Below, one piece after another: positions 1 through 11,078 of a stretch of 64,000 bases of DNA. Source of the DNA: Sthenelais limicola (taxonomy: Eukaryota; Annelida; Polychaeta; Phyllodocida; Sigalionidae). The stretch's first letter is position 1; every line of letters starts with the position of its first letter. Both the position numbers and the translations under genes were made by a program. The notes beneath the pieces are model-generated. The model worked only from the letters and a program-made list of their open reading frames with translations. It was not told where the DNA came from and did not search any database. Location: the NCBI GenBank assembly GCA_942159475.1, contig OW804096.1, positions 13,875,871 through 13,939,870 on the forward strand, in the 5' to 3' direction.

Positions 1-39
1 TGGTGAAGGTGAATTGTACATTTTCTGACAATCTGACCC
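1..39 (-). mobile_element. GGGTCAG MITE, 3' end cut by window edge
   Basis: The last 39 bases of a family-A MITE: the inverted terminus reading GAATTGTACATTTTCTGA then ATCTGACCC. The rest lies outside the window. Family A is the commonest repeat here; its forward orientation is defined by the internal string AATTTAGCAGAATTTACTAA near the right end. Confidence 0.8.
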
Positions 40-239
40 ATGTATGTGTACATGCATCTATACATGTATATAAGTATGTATACGTGTATGCAGTTATAAT
101 GGTATACATGCATACACAACTCTCCAGGGGTTGGCTGAGAACACATGAGATCCGATGCCGACACGTAATCATCTATGTGAACTGAAATATTTAATAGTTT
201 CTTTTTTAAATAACATTCCAAAATGTGCATTTTAAGGAG

Positions 240-310
240 CCTTGTTGTACCTAACCCACCATTCTACCCCCCTCACCCCCCCCCCCCCCACCCCCACCCC
301 TCCACCCCCC
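240..310. repeat. C-rich homopolymer tract
   Basis: Runs of C broken by single A and T. Low complexity; a likely place for indel errors. Confidence 0.8.
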
Positions 311-493
311 ACATGGGATGGGACCAATAGGCATACATCTGTAGTATATAAATAAATGGTTTGTTTGTGGTAGATACAATAAACTTATATATAAGTAGTA
401 TCACTTTGTGAGGAGGGCACTGTGACGGTTCACCTCCATCCGCTCATTGACGTCACTGTGTGACTGAATGGTCTGCTGTTCCACATTCTGACA

Positions 494-974
494 ACTATTC
501 TACAGTGTGTTCCCTATAACCCGGTGCGGGACTATTCTACAGTGTGTTCCCTATAACCCGGTGCGGGACTATTCTACAGTGTGTTCCCTATAACCCGGTG
601 CGGGACTATTCTACAGTGTGTTCCATATAACCCGGTGCGGGACTATTCTACAGTGTGTTCCCTATAACCCGGTGCAGGACTATTCTACAGTGTGTTCCCT
701 ATAACCCGGTACGGGACTATTCTACAGTGTGTTCCCTATAACCCGGTACGGGACTATTCTACAGTGTGTTCCCTATAACCCGGTGCGGGACTATTCTACA
801 GTGTGTTCCCTATAACCCGGTGCGGGACTATTCTACAGTGTGTTCCCTATAACCCGGTGCGGGACTATTCTACAGTGTGTTCCATATAACCCGGTGCAGG
901 ACTATTCTACAGTGTGTTCCATATAACCCGGTGCGGGACTATTCTACAGTGTGTTCCCTATAACCTGGTGTGGG
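494..974. repeat. 37-bp minisatellite, 13 copies
   Basis: Thirteen head-to-tail 37-bp units start at 494, 531, 568 and so on to 938, each opening ACTATTCTACAGTGTGTTCC and closing TATAACCCGGTGCGGG. Units are almost identical, with single-base variants (CCCTATAAC or CCATATAAC; GTGCGG, GTGCAG or GTACGG). There are no spacers, so this is a tandem array and not a CRISPR. The near identity points to recent expansion or ongoing homogenisation. Confidence 0.95.
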
Positions 975-1005
975 ACTCTGCATTCGTCACTAAAGCACTG
1001 TCTAG

Positions 1006-1301
1006 TCAGTCTAGGCCCAAAGTTGAGAGAGTGAGTCCCTTCAAATGAAGGGAAAGCCTCTCGCCTCAAACTGCAAAGTGCCATTATAATTCCATTAAGG
1101 CAGCAAAATGTCATTATATTCCCATTAAAACGCCGAGTCCTAGGCCAGGAACCCGATTAGCGAAGTAGGCGTCTAATCACTGACATACCATTCTTATCTG
1201 ATCTGAGGGTTTGGACCTAGAGTCGGGAATGCTTTAGCCAAGAAACCGATTAGTGGAGTAGGCTGACATTCTTATCTGATCTGGGGGTTTGGACCTAGAA
1301 T
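1006..1301 (+). mobile_element. TCTAGG-family repeat with partial second right end
   Basis: Starts CAGTCTAGGCCCAAAGTTGA and first ends at GTTTGGACCTAGAGT (about 1225). A second partial right end (CCGATTAG to GTTTGGACCTAGA) follows to 1301, so the right part is duplicated. Family B is about 200 bp with imperfect termini CA(C/G)TCTAGG(C/T)CCAAA and no coding capacity. Confidence 0.8.
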
Positions 1302-1345
1302 AGTGTAAAGAATGGCATTCTTTTGGGATAATTGCTGATTCAATA

Positions 1346-1682
1346 GGGGATTTGCATGTGCCACTGCGCATGTCTTTTACAGTGCATTCTGGGATGGATT
1401 CAGTTCAAATCTGACAAACGAAATTTGGCAACATTTTTATCAAAAAATTGCAAGAATGCTTTCACCAATATCAAAACTTTTATAAATGATCTATGAAAAC
1501 CAAATGCATGGAGGCTTGTGTTATGGAAACATGTATAATACATGGATATTGACATTAGAACATTAATAAATACACCATGCTGAAGATGGCATATTTTCTA
1601 TAGATTTTACACTGTACCATTAGTCCCATAATTCCATACAAATCTAGATTCAAAATGGCGGCTATGCACATCCCCTACTAGC
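1346..1682 (+). mobile_element. GGGGATTTGCAT-family repeat, full length
   Basis: About 335 bp from ATAGGGGATTTGCATGTGCC to ATGCACATCCCCTA, a short imperfect inverted terminus. The interior contains ATGGAAACATGTATAA and, near the right end, TTCAAAATGGCGGCTATGCA. Other copies are at 17500, 56216 and 59093. Non-coding; probably a MITE. Confidence 0.75.
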
Positions 1683-1716
1683 AGACTGACCTCGGCTGGG
1701 ACCACGCACACCACTC

Positions 1717-1895
1717 GAGAGCCTCTCAGATCAGGTAATGGTTTGTCAGTGATTGGACGCCTACTGCGCTAATGGCTTTCCTGGTCCTGGAGTAGGCGTC
1801 TGAATGGGATTCTAATGGTATGTTGTGGTTTGGAGCAAGAGACCTTTACCTCGGTTTGAAGGGACTTTCTCAACTCTGAGCCTATAGACTGAGCC
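1717..1895 (-). mobile_element. TCTAGG-family repeat, reverse, variant
   Basis: Reverse-orientation variant with CTCTCAGATCAGGTAATGG, GATTGGACGCCTACTGCGC and a CTCAACTCTGAGCCTATAGA end. Belongs to a diverged subfamily that reads CCTGGAGTAGGCGTC. Confidence 0.7.
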
Positions 1896-2206
1896 ACTTC
1901 AGGCCCAAAAGACTTTAGGTGCTTCAAATTGCTGGGGTTCTAACCTTTGTACTTGGTCGTTTTTGTGCAGATGGTGTACTGTACACATTATCCTCAAAAT
2001 CTACTTGTGTACTCTACTAATTATGGAGATTGCTTTGCTTTCTAAGAACCTGTGCTAGCGGCTCATTTGTATGTAACGGTTGAAATGGATTGACTTTTGT
2101 TAGGATGTTGCTCCTGTCCTTGCATATAAATGATATAAATCTGCACTGAACATGAACTGCGCTGAGCAGAGCCATTATCACACTGGTGTGTTAACAGTTA
2201 CAATAC

Positions 2207-2505
2207 AGTCTAGGCTCAAAGTTGAGAGAGTCCCTTCAAACAAAGGGCAAGCCTCTCTCAAACCGCAAAGTTGTAGTCCATAAAGTTATGTCGACCCTTT
2301 TGTCTGTTTATATAGTAGGCCTACTCATTTGTACTCTTCGAAAAGACAAATAAAAAACATTTTATCTTATCTTATAATTCCATTAAGACAGCAAGATGTC
2401 ATTATATTCCCATTAAAACGTCTAGATACTAGGCCAGGAAACTGATTCTCGCGAAGTAGGCGAGACATACCATTCTTATCTGATGTGAAGGTTTGGAGCT
2501 AGAGT
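2207..2505 (+). mobile_element. TCTAGG-family repeat with internal insertion
   Basis: Left end CAGTCTAGGCTCAAAGTTGA, right end TTTGGAGCTAGAGTG. About 100 bp at roughly 2270-2370 are absent from other copies. That insert reads GTCGACCCTTTTGTC and ends in AAATAAAAAACATTTTATC plus a TTATC repeat, which looks like a short retroposon 3' tail (compare 29250-29345). Confidence 0.7.
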
Positions 2506-2517
2506 GGTAAAACATTC

Positions 2518-2545
2518 CCCCCCCCCCCCCCACACCCCCTTTCAC
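2518..2545. repeat. C homopolymer tract
   Basis: Run of C with a short ACACC extension. Low complexity only. Confidence 0.7.
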
Positions 2546-2607
2546 TTCTCTACACTCTATCCCACCATGGATGCCTGTCAGTGACTTGGGTCTCGTCCAG
2601 CCCCTAA

Positions 2608-2805
2608 CAGTCTAGGCCCAAAGTTGAGAGAGTCCCTTCAAACGAAGTGAAAGCTTCTCGCCTGAAACTGCAAAGTGCCATTACAATTCCATTAATACTG
2701 CAAAATTATATTCCCATTAAAACGCCGAGTCCTAGGCCAAGAAACCCATTAGCGAAGTAGGCTGACATACCATTCTTATCTGATCTGAGGGTTTGGACCT
2801 AGAGT
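2608..2805 (+). mobile_element. TCTAGG-family repeat, full length
   Basis: 198 bp from CAGTCTAGGCCCAAAGTTGA to GTTTGGACCTAGAGT. A clean full-length copy of family B, usable as a reference. Confidence 0.85.
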
Positions 2806-2813
2806 CCTATTAT

Positions 2814-2876
2814 CAAGTCATATGGACTGCTAGTATCAAGTCATATGGACTGCTAATATCAAGTCATATGGAATGT
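2814..2876. repeat. 23-bp tandem repeat, three copies
   Basis: Three copies of TATCAAGTCATATGGACTGC plus three bases, directly after the family-B element at 2608. Confidence 0.8.
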
Positions 2877-3029
2877 ACTCTAATAGAGAGAATAATGAGG
2901 AGGTGGAGGAAAAGCCCTTAGGATGTCCACTTTCTATACGTATGTATGTAAGCAGTCTAAACCTGACGCACCTCCCCAACCACAACCTGCTCCTCCGGGG
3001 GGCCCATGATTACTACTATACCGGCCCAG

Positions 3030-3273
3030 CCACAAAGGCTGAAGTCATCGCAAAAGTGTACAATTCCCCAAATTCAATCCCAAATAATCCTAATTCTAGT
3101 AAAAAATAAGACTCAAAACATCACCAAAACCTGACGGGAAATAGACTCTGAATCAACCCAACACTAAATATACCCAGATTTACCGAGTGTTCATCACTTT
3201 CGAGTCGAATTTAGGAGAATTTACCAAAATGTGTAGAGCTTCCGATTGAAACATTTCTGACGGCCGGACCCAG
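3030..3273 (+). mobile_element. GGGTCAG MITE, old diverged copy
   Basis: Recognisable by AAAAGTGTACAATTCCCC, CTAAATATACCCAGATTTACC, AATTTAGGAGAATTTACC and GTGTAGAGC, ending near GGCCGGACCC. More diverged than most copies, so an older insertion. Confidence 0.55.
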
Positions 3274-3279
3274 GACTTC

Positions 3280-4125
3280 CCAGGCTTTGTTTGGGATTCC
3301 TTTAAAGCGCATGTCCTATGGATATGGCTCTTATAACGAGAGTGGAGTGACAGAGAGTGATATATCCAGGGAGAGTCTAGCCATGTTGTAGAATAGTTTA
3401 TACATATATAACTCAGTGTAAAACCTGCAACATACCATCATTCATACTCATATGGATTTATATTAGTGTTAATATAAGGTACGGTTTATTGGTACACGGA
3501 CCTGAAACTGACTGGAATCGGGAAGATAATCTGTTTTAAAACAGTTTTAGAACTTTTTAAGCAGTTTTATTTATAGATTGGTCTGGTGTTAAAGCATTGA
3601 CACACTGTCTTTCACCTTTACCTGTGGTAATTGTATAAGGAGTGCATCTGACTGGAATAAACCATTAAAGCGACTGTCTTAAAGAGACATTTATATTGGA
3701 GTAAATCGTTTGTTGGAGGTATAACCCTTCCCGTGTGGATGTACATGTATATGTGAAGCCGATATAAGTATGAAGCTGAGATAATGGATATGTACAAACC
3801 CTAGTGCTGGAGGTACAAGGACTGCATCTAACTGGGATATATACCATTTAACCACCATTTATTCACACAAAAAATACGTTTGTGGTACACAAAAAATGCC
3901 ATCCTCTCTCGGAGTACGAGAAAAGAGAGAGATGCTATCTCTTGCAACAATTACCGAGGAGAATAATAATAATAACATAACCAAGGATTCATGCACATCA
4001 TGTAAAAGTAAGTCTAATATAAATGTATAGTATGGTTATGCGTATATACGGAATGCGATCGTGGGTATCTAAGCATGGCCGTATATTCCCCAATTGTTTC
4101 TCGAGTGGTCTTAACTCGGTTACCT
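3280..4125. other. No gene recognised
   Basis: AT-rich unique-looking sequence. Short open frames here have no recognisable domain or splice context. I see nothing that I can name. Confidence 0.5.
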
Positions 4126-4129
4126 ATAT

Positions 4130-4365
4130 GGGTGAAATCGCCAGAAAATGGACAATTCATCTTCAGCAATCGTCCCAAATAACGCGAATTTAAGACAGAA
4201 ATATGGTTCAAAACTCAGTTCAACATAACAGCACAGATTGTTTGAATCAAGGCAGTATCAAATATATTGGGATAAACCTAGTATTGACCTTCTTTACTGT
4301 CTAATTTAGTACAATTTACTAAATGTGTACAGCTGCCTATTGTGCATTTTATGAAAATCTGATCC
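4130..4365 (+). mobile_element. GGGTCAG MITE (GGGTGAAATC variant)
   Basis: 236 bp. The left end is GGGTGAAATCGCCAGAAAAT, a terminus variant shared with the copies at 25016, 27850, 37193 and 42358. The right end is GAAAATCTGATCC. Confidence 0.8.
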
Positions 4366-4810
4366 ACATACATTTGGTGTCATAGCTGTGTGACGTAAAG
4401 ATGTGCTGATTTTTCCCCCTCCCATTTGCCTATATGTCTTGCGCTCTTTTTTATAGGGATACCGGTATATATGTGTATATTCCCATGTGCATGGATTTAT
4501 TCGTAGTTTCAAGTTTAAGTTAGAAAGTGTACAAAAAGTCTGAATAAATTGATGGAAACATATATTTTTTAAAGCAATTATATAATATAGGACTATATAA
4601 TAATAGTCCTTTTCATGAAAAATCGCTTTAAAAATCGTTTAAGATTAAGTTAAATGAGACTGTGTGCATATCGCTAAACGTCTTATATCTGCTGCTAGGT
4701 AAATAAGCCAGATCTAAATAACCCAATCTTTCTATTCTGGGGCGACGAGAACTATGGCATCTTTTAAAGGTTCCTCTCGGATCTAGCACACGACCACCCC
4801 TCTCCCTTCA

Positions 4811-5050
4811 GGGCCAGATTTCCAGAAAATGTACTTATAATCGTCAGCTCTACAAATTTGGTTAACTTCTGCTAAATTGGACTGGAGAATTATAAATGCT
4901 ATGTATATCCGATTATCTTTGGCATCGTCTTGATTAAACATATCTCTTTCGTTGGGTTAAACTGCATTTTGAACGTTATTTTTCTCGGAGATTTGGATTA
5001 TTTGAAAGGATAGGCGAGGGCGAATTGTACATTTGTTGAAGATCTGACCC
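4811..5050 (-). mobile_element. GGGTCAG MITE, reverse, 4-bp TSD
   Basis: 240 bp from GGGCCAGATTTCCAGAAAAT to GAAGATCTGACCC, flanked on both sides by TTCA, a clear 4-bp target-site duplication. Confidence 0.85.
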
Positions 5051-5312
5051 TTCAAATGAGGTTGCATGGTGCTATGGCTCTTACGTCCCTCGCAGTGGGG
5101 TTCAATTTTTTCTCCTCCTTATGGAATAGCTTGCGATATGATGAAAGAGTAAATACGCACAGGCTTGGTCTTGAAGGGAAAGAAGTGGGTAAAAAGAAAG
5201 GGAATGAGACAGGAGGAGGAGGAGGAGGAGGAGGAGGAGGAGGTGGGTCTATAGTAAACTATACCTATTTGCATACTCAGACTGTATGTGGGTCATTTAA
5301 ACCACGGACTGA

Positions 5313-5750
5313 GCGAGGTCGTCAGAAAATGTACAATTGGCCTTCACCAATCCTCTCAAATTACCCAAATTTATCACAAAAATAAGGCCTAAATAAGGTT
5401 CAACATAAATGAACAGATTCTGGTGTTCAAGGGAATGCCAAATATACTCAGTCTTACCAAGTATTTATATCATTTTTCAGCCTAATTTAGCAGAATTTAT
5501 TAAATATGTGGATTATGTGGAGCTGAAGTTGTCAGAAAATGTACAATTCGCCTTCACCAATCCTCTCAATTTACCCAAATGTAACGCAGAAATAAGGCCT
5601 AAATGAAGTTACACAGAAATAAACTTTAATCAAGATAATACCAAATATACTCAGATATACCAAGTATTTATATCAGTTTTCAGCTGAATTTAACCGAATT
5701 TACTAAATGTGTAGAGCTGCCGATTGTACATTTTCTGATGATCTGACCCA
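5313..5750 (+). mobile_element. Two tandem, partly truncated GGGTCAG MITEs
   Basis: Two left halves (GTCAGAAAATGTACAATT at 5313 and again at about 5529) follow each other. Only the second has the full right terminus (TTTCTGATGATCTGACCC). The first loses its end just after its AATTTAGCAGAATTTATTAA motif. This is either a partial tandem duplication or an insertion into an older copy. Confidence 0.75.
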
Positions 5751-5847
5751 TATGCACACTTACGGCCGAGGGAGTACGATGCCAAACCTTCATTGTCTTA
5801 ATCACCTCAAAGATATTTTTGGATCCAGCTATATCCAACTGTAAGAT

Positions 5848-5916
5848 TAGCCTAATTTAGTAGAATTTATTAAATTTGCAGAGCTGCCGATTGTCCATTT
5901 TCTGACGACATGACCC
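5848..5916 (+). mobile_element. GGGTCAG MITE, right-end fragment
   Basis: Fragment with CCTAATTTAGTAGAATTTAT, GCAGAGCTGCCGATTG and a CATGACCC end. Confidence 0.7.
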
Positions 5917-6136
5917 ATGGTTGATCCCGCCTCAAGGGGACGTGGTGTTTAATATGTGGCCATTAAAATGATGGATGGGTGGAGTGGGATTTGTTATACA
6001 TTCTTGGGTTATGATGATCTAGTGCATAGACTGAATACTAAGGGTCCATCCCATAAGGTATAGAATTATATTAAATTCTTGGAGGTTGACTCAAGTGGGA
6101 AGCTTAATGTTTTGCTATTTCTTGGAATTAGCAATA

Positions 6137-6225
6137 TACAGTCTTGGCCCAAAGATGAGAGAGTCCCTTCAAACGAAGGGAAAGCCTCTTGCCTAAAACC
6201 GCAAAGTGCCATTATAAGTCCATCC
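6137..6225 (+). mobile_element. TCTAGG-family fragment
   Basis: Left end CAGTCTTGGCCCAAAGATGA through CCGCAAAGTGCCATTATAA. The right part is lost and joins a short fragment with TTCAAAATGGCGTCC, like the right end of the GGGGATTTGCAT family. Confidence 0.7.
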
Positions 6226-6253
6226 AGGTTCAAAATGGCGTCCGTGAAATTTC

Positions 6254-6375
6254 CCTACTGAACTGCATGAAATTCAAATTACCCAGATTTAAGACAAAGA
6301 TAAGGCTCAAAATACAGTATAGGAACAGAATGTTTATAATCAACTCAATACCAAATATATACCTATATATCCCTT
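6254..6375 (+). mobile_element. GGGTCAG MITE interior fragment
   Basis: Matches the family interior (AAATTACCCAGATTTAAGAC, CTCAAAATACAG, ATCAACTCAATACCAAATAT) but has neither terminus. Confidence 0.5.
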
Positions 6376-6784
6376 ACATATATATAATTATATATTATGA
6401 TATGCCATAGTCGTACATCAAATCGTGATGTCCCCCGCATTATACATATCCTAGACAACCATTTACGTAAGAGCTAAGGTTTACAGTGATTGGGGTTTTC
6501 CTGCATTGTATGTAAGTGTGGGTAGGGAAGAGGACGGGTGTTATGACTGAGTGAAGATACAGGAACATCATTATCTTCATCATCATCCTCCTCCTCATCA
6601 GGCCTGATAACAACAGGGTATTGGCAATACATAGAAATTTATAGCATTGTTTCCCCCGAAAATATAAGACTTTATAGGAAATATATATGAACTTTGAGGG
6701 ATTAAAATTGCATTCTCAGCTATTATTACAAACAATTCTCATCACATTTACTCATATTAAAATATTATGACTTACAGGACTTAC

Positions 6785-7014
6785 AAGTCACCAGAAAATG
6801 TATAATTCACTTTCACCAATTCTCCTAAATAACCCAAATTTCAGACGAAAATAAAGTTAAAAATACAGTTCAACCTAACCAAACAGATTGCTAGAATGAA
6901 TGCAATGCCGAATATACTCGAATTTACATAGTATTGTCCAAATTGCAGCCTAATTTAGCAGATTTTACTAAATGTGTACAGCTGCCAATTGTACATCTTC
7001 TGAAAATCTGACCC
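6785..7014 (+). mobile_element. GGGTCAG MITE
   Basis: Full-length-like copy from AAGTCACCAGAAAATGTATA to TGAAAATCTGACCC, with the forward interior AATTTAGCAGATTTTACTAA. The left terminal bases are eroded. Confidence 0.8.
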
Positions 7015-7059
7015 ATGATGCATTTTAGCTTTCGGTACCACTTGTGTTGATGCTATTTA

Positions 7060-7190
7060 TAACCCCCCCCCCCCCCCCCCAGTCTCCTCCAGTACTGGAG
7101 AGGCTTGGGCAGCAGGATATAATCTAATCACTGGGGCAGGGGCTGGGGCAGGGGCTGGGGCAGCAGGATATAATCTAATCACTGATCACC
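7060..7190. repeat. C run and small tandem duplications
   Basis: A run of about 20 C, then 12-bp units of GGCTGGGGCAGG, and the string GCAGGATATAATCTAATCAC present twice (about 7111 and 7162). Confidence 0.75.
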
Positions 7191-7325
7191 CTTAATGCGG
7201 ATCCATGTCTTCATGGATTCACCAGAAAGTAGGAAATGTGCACTTGTGTGTAAACATGTCAATAGTCACCCACCCACACCTTCACCTTTAGCATTAGATG
7301 GGGAGGGGCTATAATGTGTGCTAAT

Positions 7326-7552
7326 GGGTCGGAAAATGTACAATCTACCTTCATCAATCGTCTCAAATAACCCTGATTTAAGACGAAAATTAGGTTCAAA
7401 ATACAGTTCGACATAACCAGACAGATTTATTGAATGAATACAATACAGAATATACTCAGATATACCTAATATTTATCACGTTTCACTCTAATTTAGCAGG
7501 AGTTGAGAGATGTGTAGAAGTGTAGATTGTGGATTTTCTGAAAATCTGACCC
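7326..7552 (+). mobile_element. GGGTCAG MITE, TSD TAAT
   Basis: 227 bp from GGGTCGGAAAATGTACAATC to GAAAATCTGACCC, flanked on both sides by TAAT. The left end has lost the six-base ATTTTC segment of the terminus. Confidence 0.85.
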
Positions 7553-7593
7553 TAATGGTACAGTGTTATATCTTTCTTTTTACTATTAGGGAA

Positions 7594-7640
7594 TGTGGGG
7601 TGGCCGAGTGGTCTAAAGCGCTGGGTCAGCTCAGTGGCAT
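7594..7640 (+). mobile_element. tRNA-like A-box fragment (SINE head or tRNA relic)
   Basis: GGGGTGGCCGAGTGGTCTAA AGCGCTGGG resembles the acceptor and D-arm (A box) of a eukaryotic tRNA-Leu or tRNA-Ser. No anticodon arm, variable arm or GGTTCGAATCC B box follows at the right spacing, so it is not a functional tRNA. A SINE head or tRNA pseudogene is more likely. Confidence 0.4.
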
Positions 7641-7829
7641 GAGTATATAGCTTTTTATAGGATTGAGCTTTACCTCCCCAGGTATTAGAAGAAGACCACC
7701 ATTGAAGTGATCTAGTCCTGGTAAAACATGAAAATTAACCCCCAAACTTTCTTTTATTCAAAAAAGAAAAATCGATGCATTCTAGTTTTCGTTCTGCTCT
7801 AACATACATAGTACATATGAAAATGATTC

Positions 7830-7960
7830 AGTCTAGGCTCAGATTCGAGAGAGTCCCATTAGGACGCCTACTCCAGGGCCAGGAAAGCCATTAACGCAGT
7901 AGACGTCCGATCACGGACAAACCATTCTCATCGGATCTGAGAGGTTTTAAGCTTATATTC
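7830..7960 (+). mobile_element. TCTAGG-family short variant
   Basis: CAGTCTAGGCTCAGATTCGA through GGACGCCTACTCCAGGGCCA to CATCGGATCTGAGAGG. The central third of the full family is missing. Confidence 0.65.
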
Positions 7961-8092
7961 TAGATTGTTCATGCGTCGCCCGGCCGAAGCATCTATACCT
8001 TTGACATTTAATATTTAAATTATATATTTTAATATTAGTTATTTTAGAAATAAAAGATTCTTTAAAGTATGCCGCCCATTATACATGGAGCT

Positions 8093-8190
8093 ATACCACC
8101 TATACTCTATACTCGTCCTGTAGGCAGCGGCGTGGCATAGCCTTAACGTTGATGTTTACTGCCTACAGGTCGCGTATAGAGTGTAGTATG
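8093..8190. mobile_element. Small foldback element (TACACTCTATAC termini)
   Basis: About 95 bp with inverted ends: TATACTCTATACTCGTCCTG on the left and GTCGCGTATAGAGTGTAG on the right, plus inner inverted GTAGGCA and TGCCTAC. A second copy in the opposite orientation is at 47970. A tiny non-autonomous DNA element is the simplest reading. Confidence 0.6.
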
Positions 8191-8673
8191 ACCGAGGAGG
8201 ACTCAGTGGCCTCAGCTGCCATTGTTTGTTTTGACTTTTTCTCTTCATCCTCAGTTGTTGTTATTGTTTTTATTTGAGAGTTAGTTACAGACTGGTGCCA
8301 CCGCCCACCGCCTCTCTTACACCACTTGTCCTCCCCGCCCGCCACCCAAGTTATTCCTACTTGTGTCATAAACAAGGGTATTATAGCACCCAGACACAAG
8401 AACAACTGGAGGCAATATAAATAACTGTTGTTAGACTGGTCAGGGAGGTATATATAAATGTTTTAAGTGAGTCAGGCTGGTGATGTTTAAATTATTTGAT
8501 TATTTGCAATTATTTGATATATAGAATTAAAGTTGGAATTTCATGTTGATGTTGGAATTTCAGTGAATGATGATAGAATTAAAATAAATGACATCAAAAA
8601 TAAATATTCAACATTTTATAATATCTGTACAGTCTCATTCCTGATCTGTATTTTACATTGGAAGCTTATATAT

Positions 8674-9018
8674 GGGTCAGATTTTCAGAAAATGTACAAT
8701 CTACAGTTCTACAGAACTATCAAATTCTGCTAAATTAGAGTGAAAGTTGATAGATAATAGGTATATTCTCTCGTTTAAACTTTATTTTGCATCCAACGCG
8801 CGAACTGAGGCCGCTTGTTGGATACAAAACAAAGTTTTAACTCGAGCCATTGAATCACACTTGTATTTCTAACCTCGCGTACAGTTCTATCCAAGTATTC
8901 ATTTAATAAATCTGTCTGGTTATGTTGAACTGTATTTTGAACCTGATTTTCGGCTTAAATTTGGGTTATTTGAGAGGATTAGTGAAGGACAATTGTACAT
9001 TTTCTGAAGATCTGACCC
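8674..9018 (-). mobile_element. GGGTCAG MITE with a nested palindromic insert
   Basis: 345 bp, about 110 bp longer than the family norm. Termini are GGGTCAGATTTTCAGAAAAT and GAAGATCTGACCC, flanked by ATAT. The extra bases (about 8768-8890) form a palindrome, with CGTTTAAACTTTATTTTGCA and its partner GTTTTAACTCGAG, around CATCCAAC and GTTGGATAC. This looks like a second element nested in the MITE. Confidence 0.8.
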
Positions 9019-9024
9019 ATATAC

Positions 9025-10095
9025 CATATGGATGACTGCTATGCACCATTTATTCATTTAACTACATTATGATATATATATGATAGTGTCAATCTCAGAC
9101 AAAAGCGAATACTCTTCTTATACCAGTTTTAATTTATAAACATTATTAAAACTTAGATTAAAAAAAGAAATTTCTTGGAAGAGGCGATACTTGAAGACAT
9201 CCGTAAAGGATCATGCGTTCTTCACTAACTATATAAATATATTACTGGCCTTTAATGAAATAAATAACAAGAAAAGAAACTGCTTCCAACTACAAATTAC
9301 CGCAATGTTTGCTTCCCTTACAAGGACTACCGACTATAGAACAAACAGTGGTCCTACAATTCCTAATTCTCAGAATTCTCACTTACGAGTTCACCGCTTT
9401 AAAATATTTACTCTAGCTGGTATAAATTAGAACTTTTATTTATTTATTTCATCTCTTAACAATCCTGGATGTGTGTCAAGAGCTGACAGAGAGAAATAAA
9501 TCCATTGTCAATATTAATGGTCCAATAACTGACTAGCAATGTTTTAAAACAAATGTAATACTCACTTTCGAGCTGTTTGGGGTGTTGTTATAGGGGTAAT
9601 GTTGTAGGTTAATGATATTACTCTGGTATTAGTTCTGATAAATATATGCACGAATAACAGATAAGATACATGTTTATGAAGCTATTAATAAACGATAGAT
9701 ATTCAGCCTAATGTTTCGTTATGGATGAGATATGCAGCTATATTTAAGTGTTCTGCATTCGGGAACTATGGTACATTTTCTTTATTCATTTAGGGTCAAT
9801 ACAATATTTATGGTTACATAAAAACTGAGAAATACGCCTTATCCAGCATGGATGTCTTCAGACTTTGCCTACATTTAAGATAGAATAATAAAATATCAAC
9901 AAACGGCCGCAGTCTACAAAGATACAATATTAGGAATGGGACACATTAGGAAGAGGAAAGGCAAATATTATCGATAAATGGAATGAAGGAATAGTTGAAT
10001 TCTCTGAAAACAAATTCATTTATGTTTTGGTGATTCAGATCCAAACCAGATGCTTTCATGTCTTTTTTTATAAACATTTAAATCGCGAAATCCAT
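9025..10095. other. No gene recognised
   Basis: AT-rich sequence with no element I can name. A 79-codon open frame at 9191-9430 has no recognisable domain and no splice context. Confidence 0.5.
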
Positions 10096-10099
10096 CGGC

Positions 10100-10272
10100 A
10101 GATTTACATATTTTGTAATTTCTGCTAAATTAGAATAAAAAATGATAAATGCTTGGTATATATCTGAGTATATTTGGTATTTGAAATCTATATTTTAAAC
10201 CTTTATATTCGTCTTTGGGTGACTTGAGGGGATTGGTGAAGGCGAATAGTACATTTTCAGGCGACCTCACCA
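10100..10272 (-). mobile_element. GGGTCAG MITE, 5'-truncated
   Basis: Right three quarters of a reverse copy (ATTTCTGCTAAATTAGAATA to TACATTTTCAGGCGACCTCACC). The left terminus is missing. Confidence 0.7.
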
Positions 10273-10651
10273 TTAAAAACATGTGTTTTGGTTTAATAAT
10301 AATTGTTTTCATTATTATTATTAACCCCAGATTGACAAAACAATTCCAGACATTGCCAGCCCTTTACAAATAATCCCCTTGGCCCCATGGGGGTGAATAA
10401 TGATACACAAACTAACCCCTTTCCCATTTCTCGCAGATTCCCGTGTTTTCTCAGTAAGGTTTCCAGGTCGGTTAGCCTATGTAAAGTGCCCGGATGGAGT
10501 AGGGTATAGGGTTTTTAGTGCAGAATTACAGATCTAATGGCGGGGGGGGGGGGGGATTGGACATGCCCCTACATCTGGCAGTCGTAAGGGGTCGCTGTCC
10601 TTAGGGGTAATGTAGGTTAGTGGGCTGTTGTTTGTTGTTGTTGTTGTATAT

Positions 10652-10886
10652 GGGCCAGATTTTCAGAAAATGTAAAATTGGCCGCTGTACACATTTAGTA
10701 AATTCTGCTAAATTAGGCTGCAATTTGGTCAATACTAGGTAAATTCCAGTATATTCGGCATTGCATTGATTATAGCCATCTGTTTGGTTAGGTTGAACTG
10801 TATTTTGATCCTTATTTTTGTCTGAAATTTGGGTTATTTGAGAAGATTGGTAACGTTGAATTGTACATTTTCTGAAAATCTGACCA
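10652..10886 (-). mobile_element. GGGTCAG MITE
   Basis: 235 bp from GGGCCAGATTTTCAGAAAAT to GAAAATCTGACCA, with ATAT on the left and a matching AT-rich right flank. Confidence 0.85.
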
Positions 10887-11078
10887 ATATGTTGGATGGT
10901 AATTGATTCGAGGAATATTTTGTTTTAATCTATTATTGTAACATTGTGCAAGGGCATTGTACTGAAGGGTTTGTTGTGGAGTACAGGATTTGCTATTTTA
11001 TTTGTTATTAATGTTGCAATGATTAATTCATTGTAGGGCTATTATACTGTTGATATGGGTGGATAACTGTTTTTCACT

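Noticed and set aside
494..974. CRISPR-like array
   Set aside because: Units of 37 bp abut with no spacers, and the host is a eukaryote. It is a minisatellite.
4306..4512. 68-aa minus ORF
   Set aside because: Partly family-A MITE sequence; no splice or domain support.
7594..7640. Functional tRNA gene
   Set aside because: Only the A-box side matches; no anticodon arm or B box at the correct spacing.
8163..8405. 80-aa minus ORF
   Set aside because: Ordinary-looking but with no motif, splice context or neighbour. I could not exclude chance.
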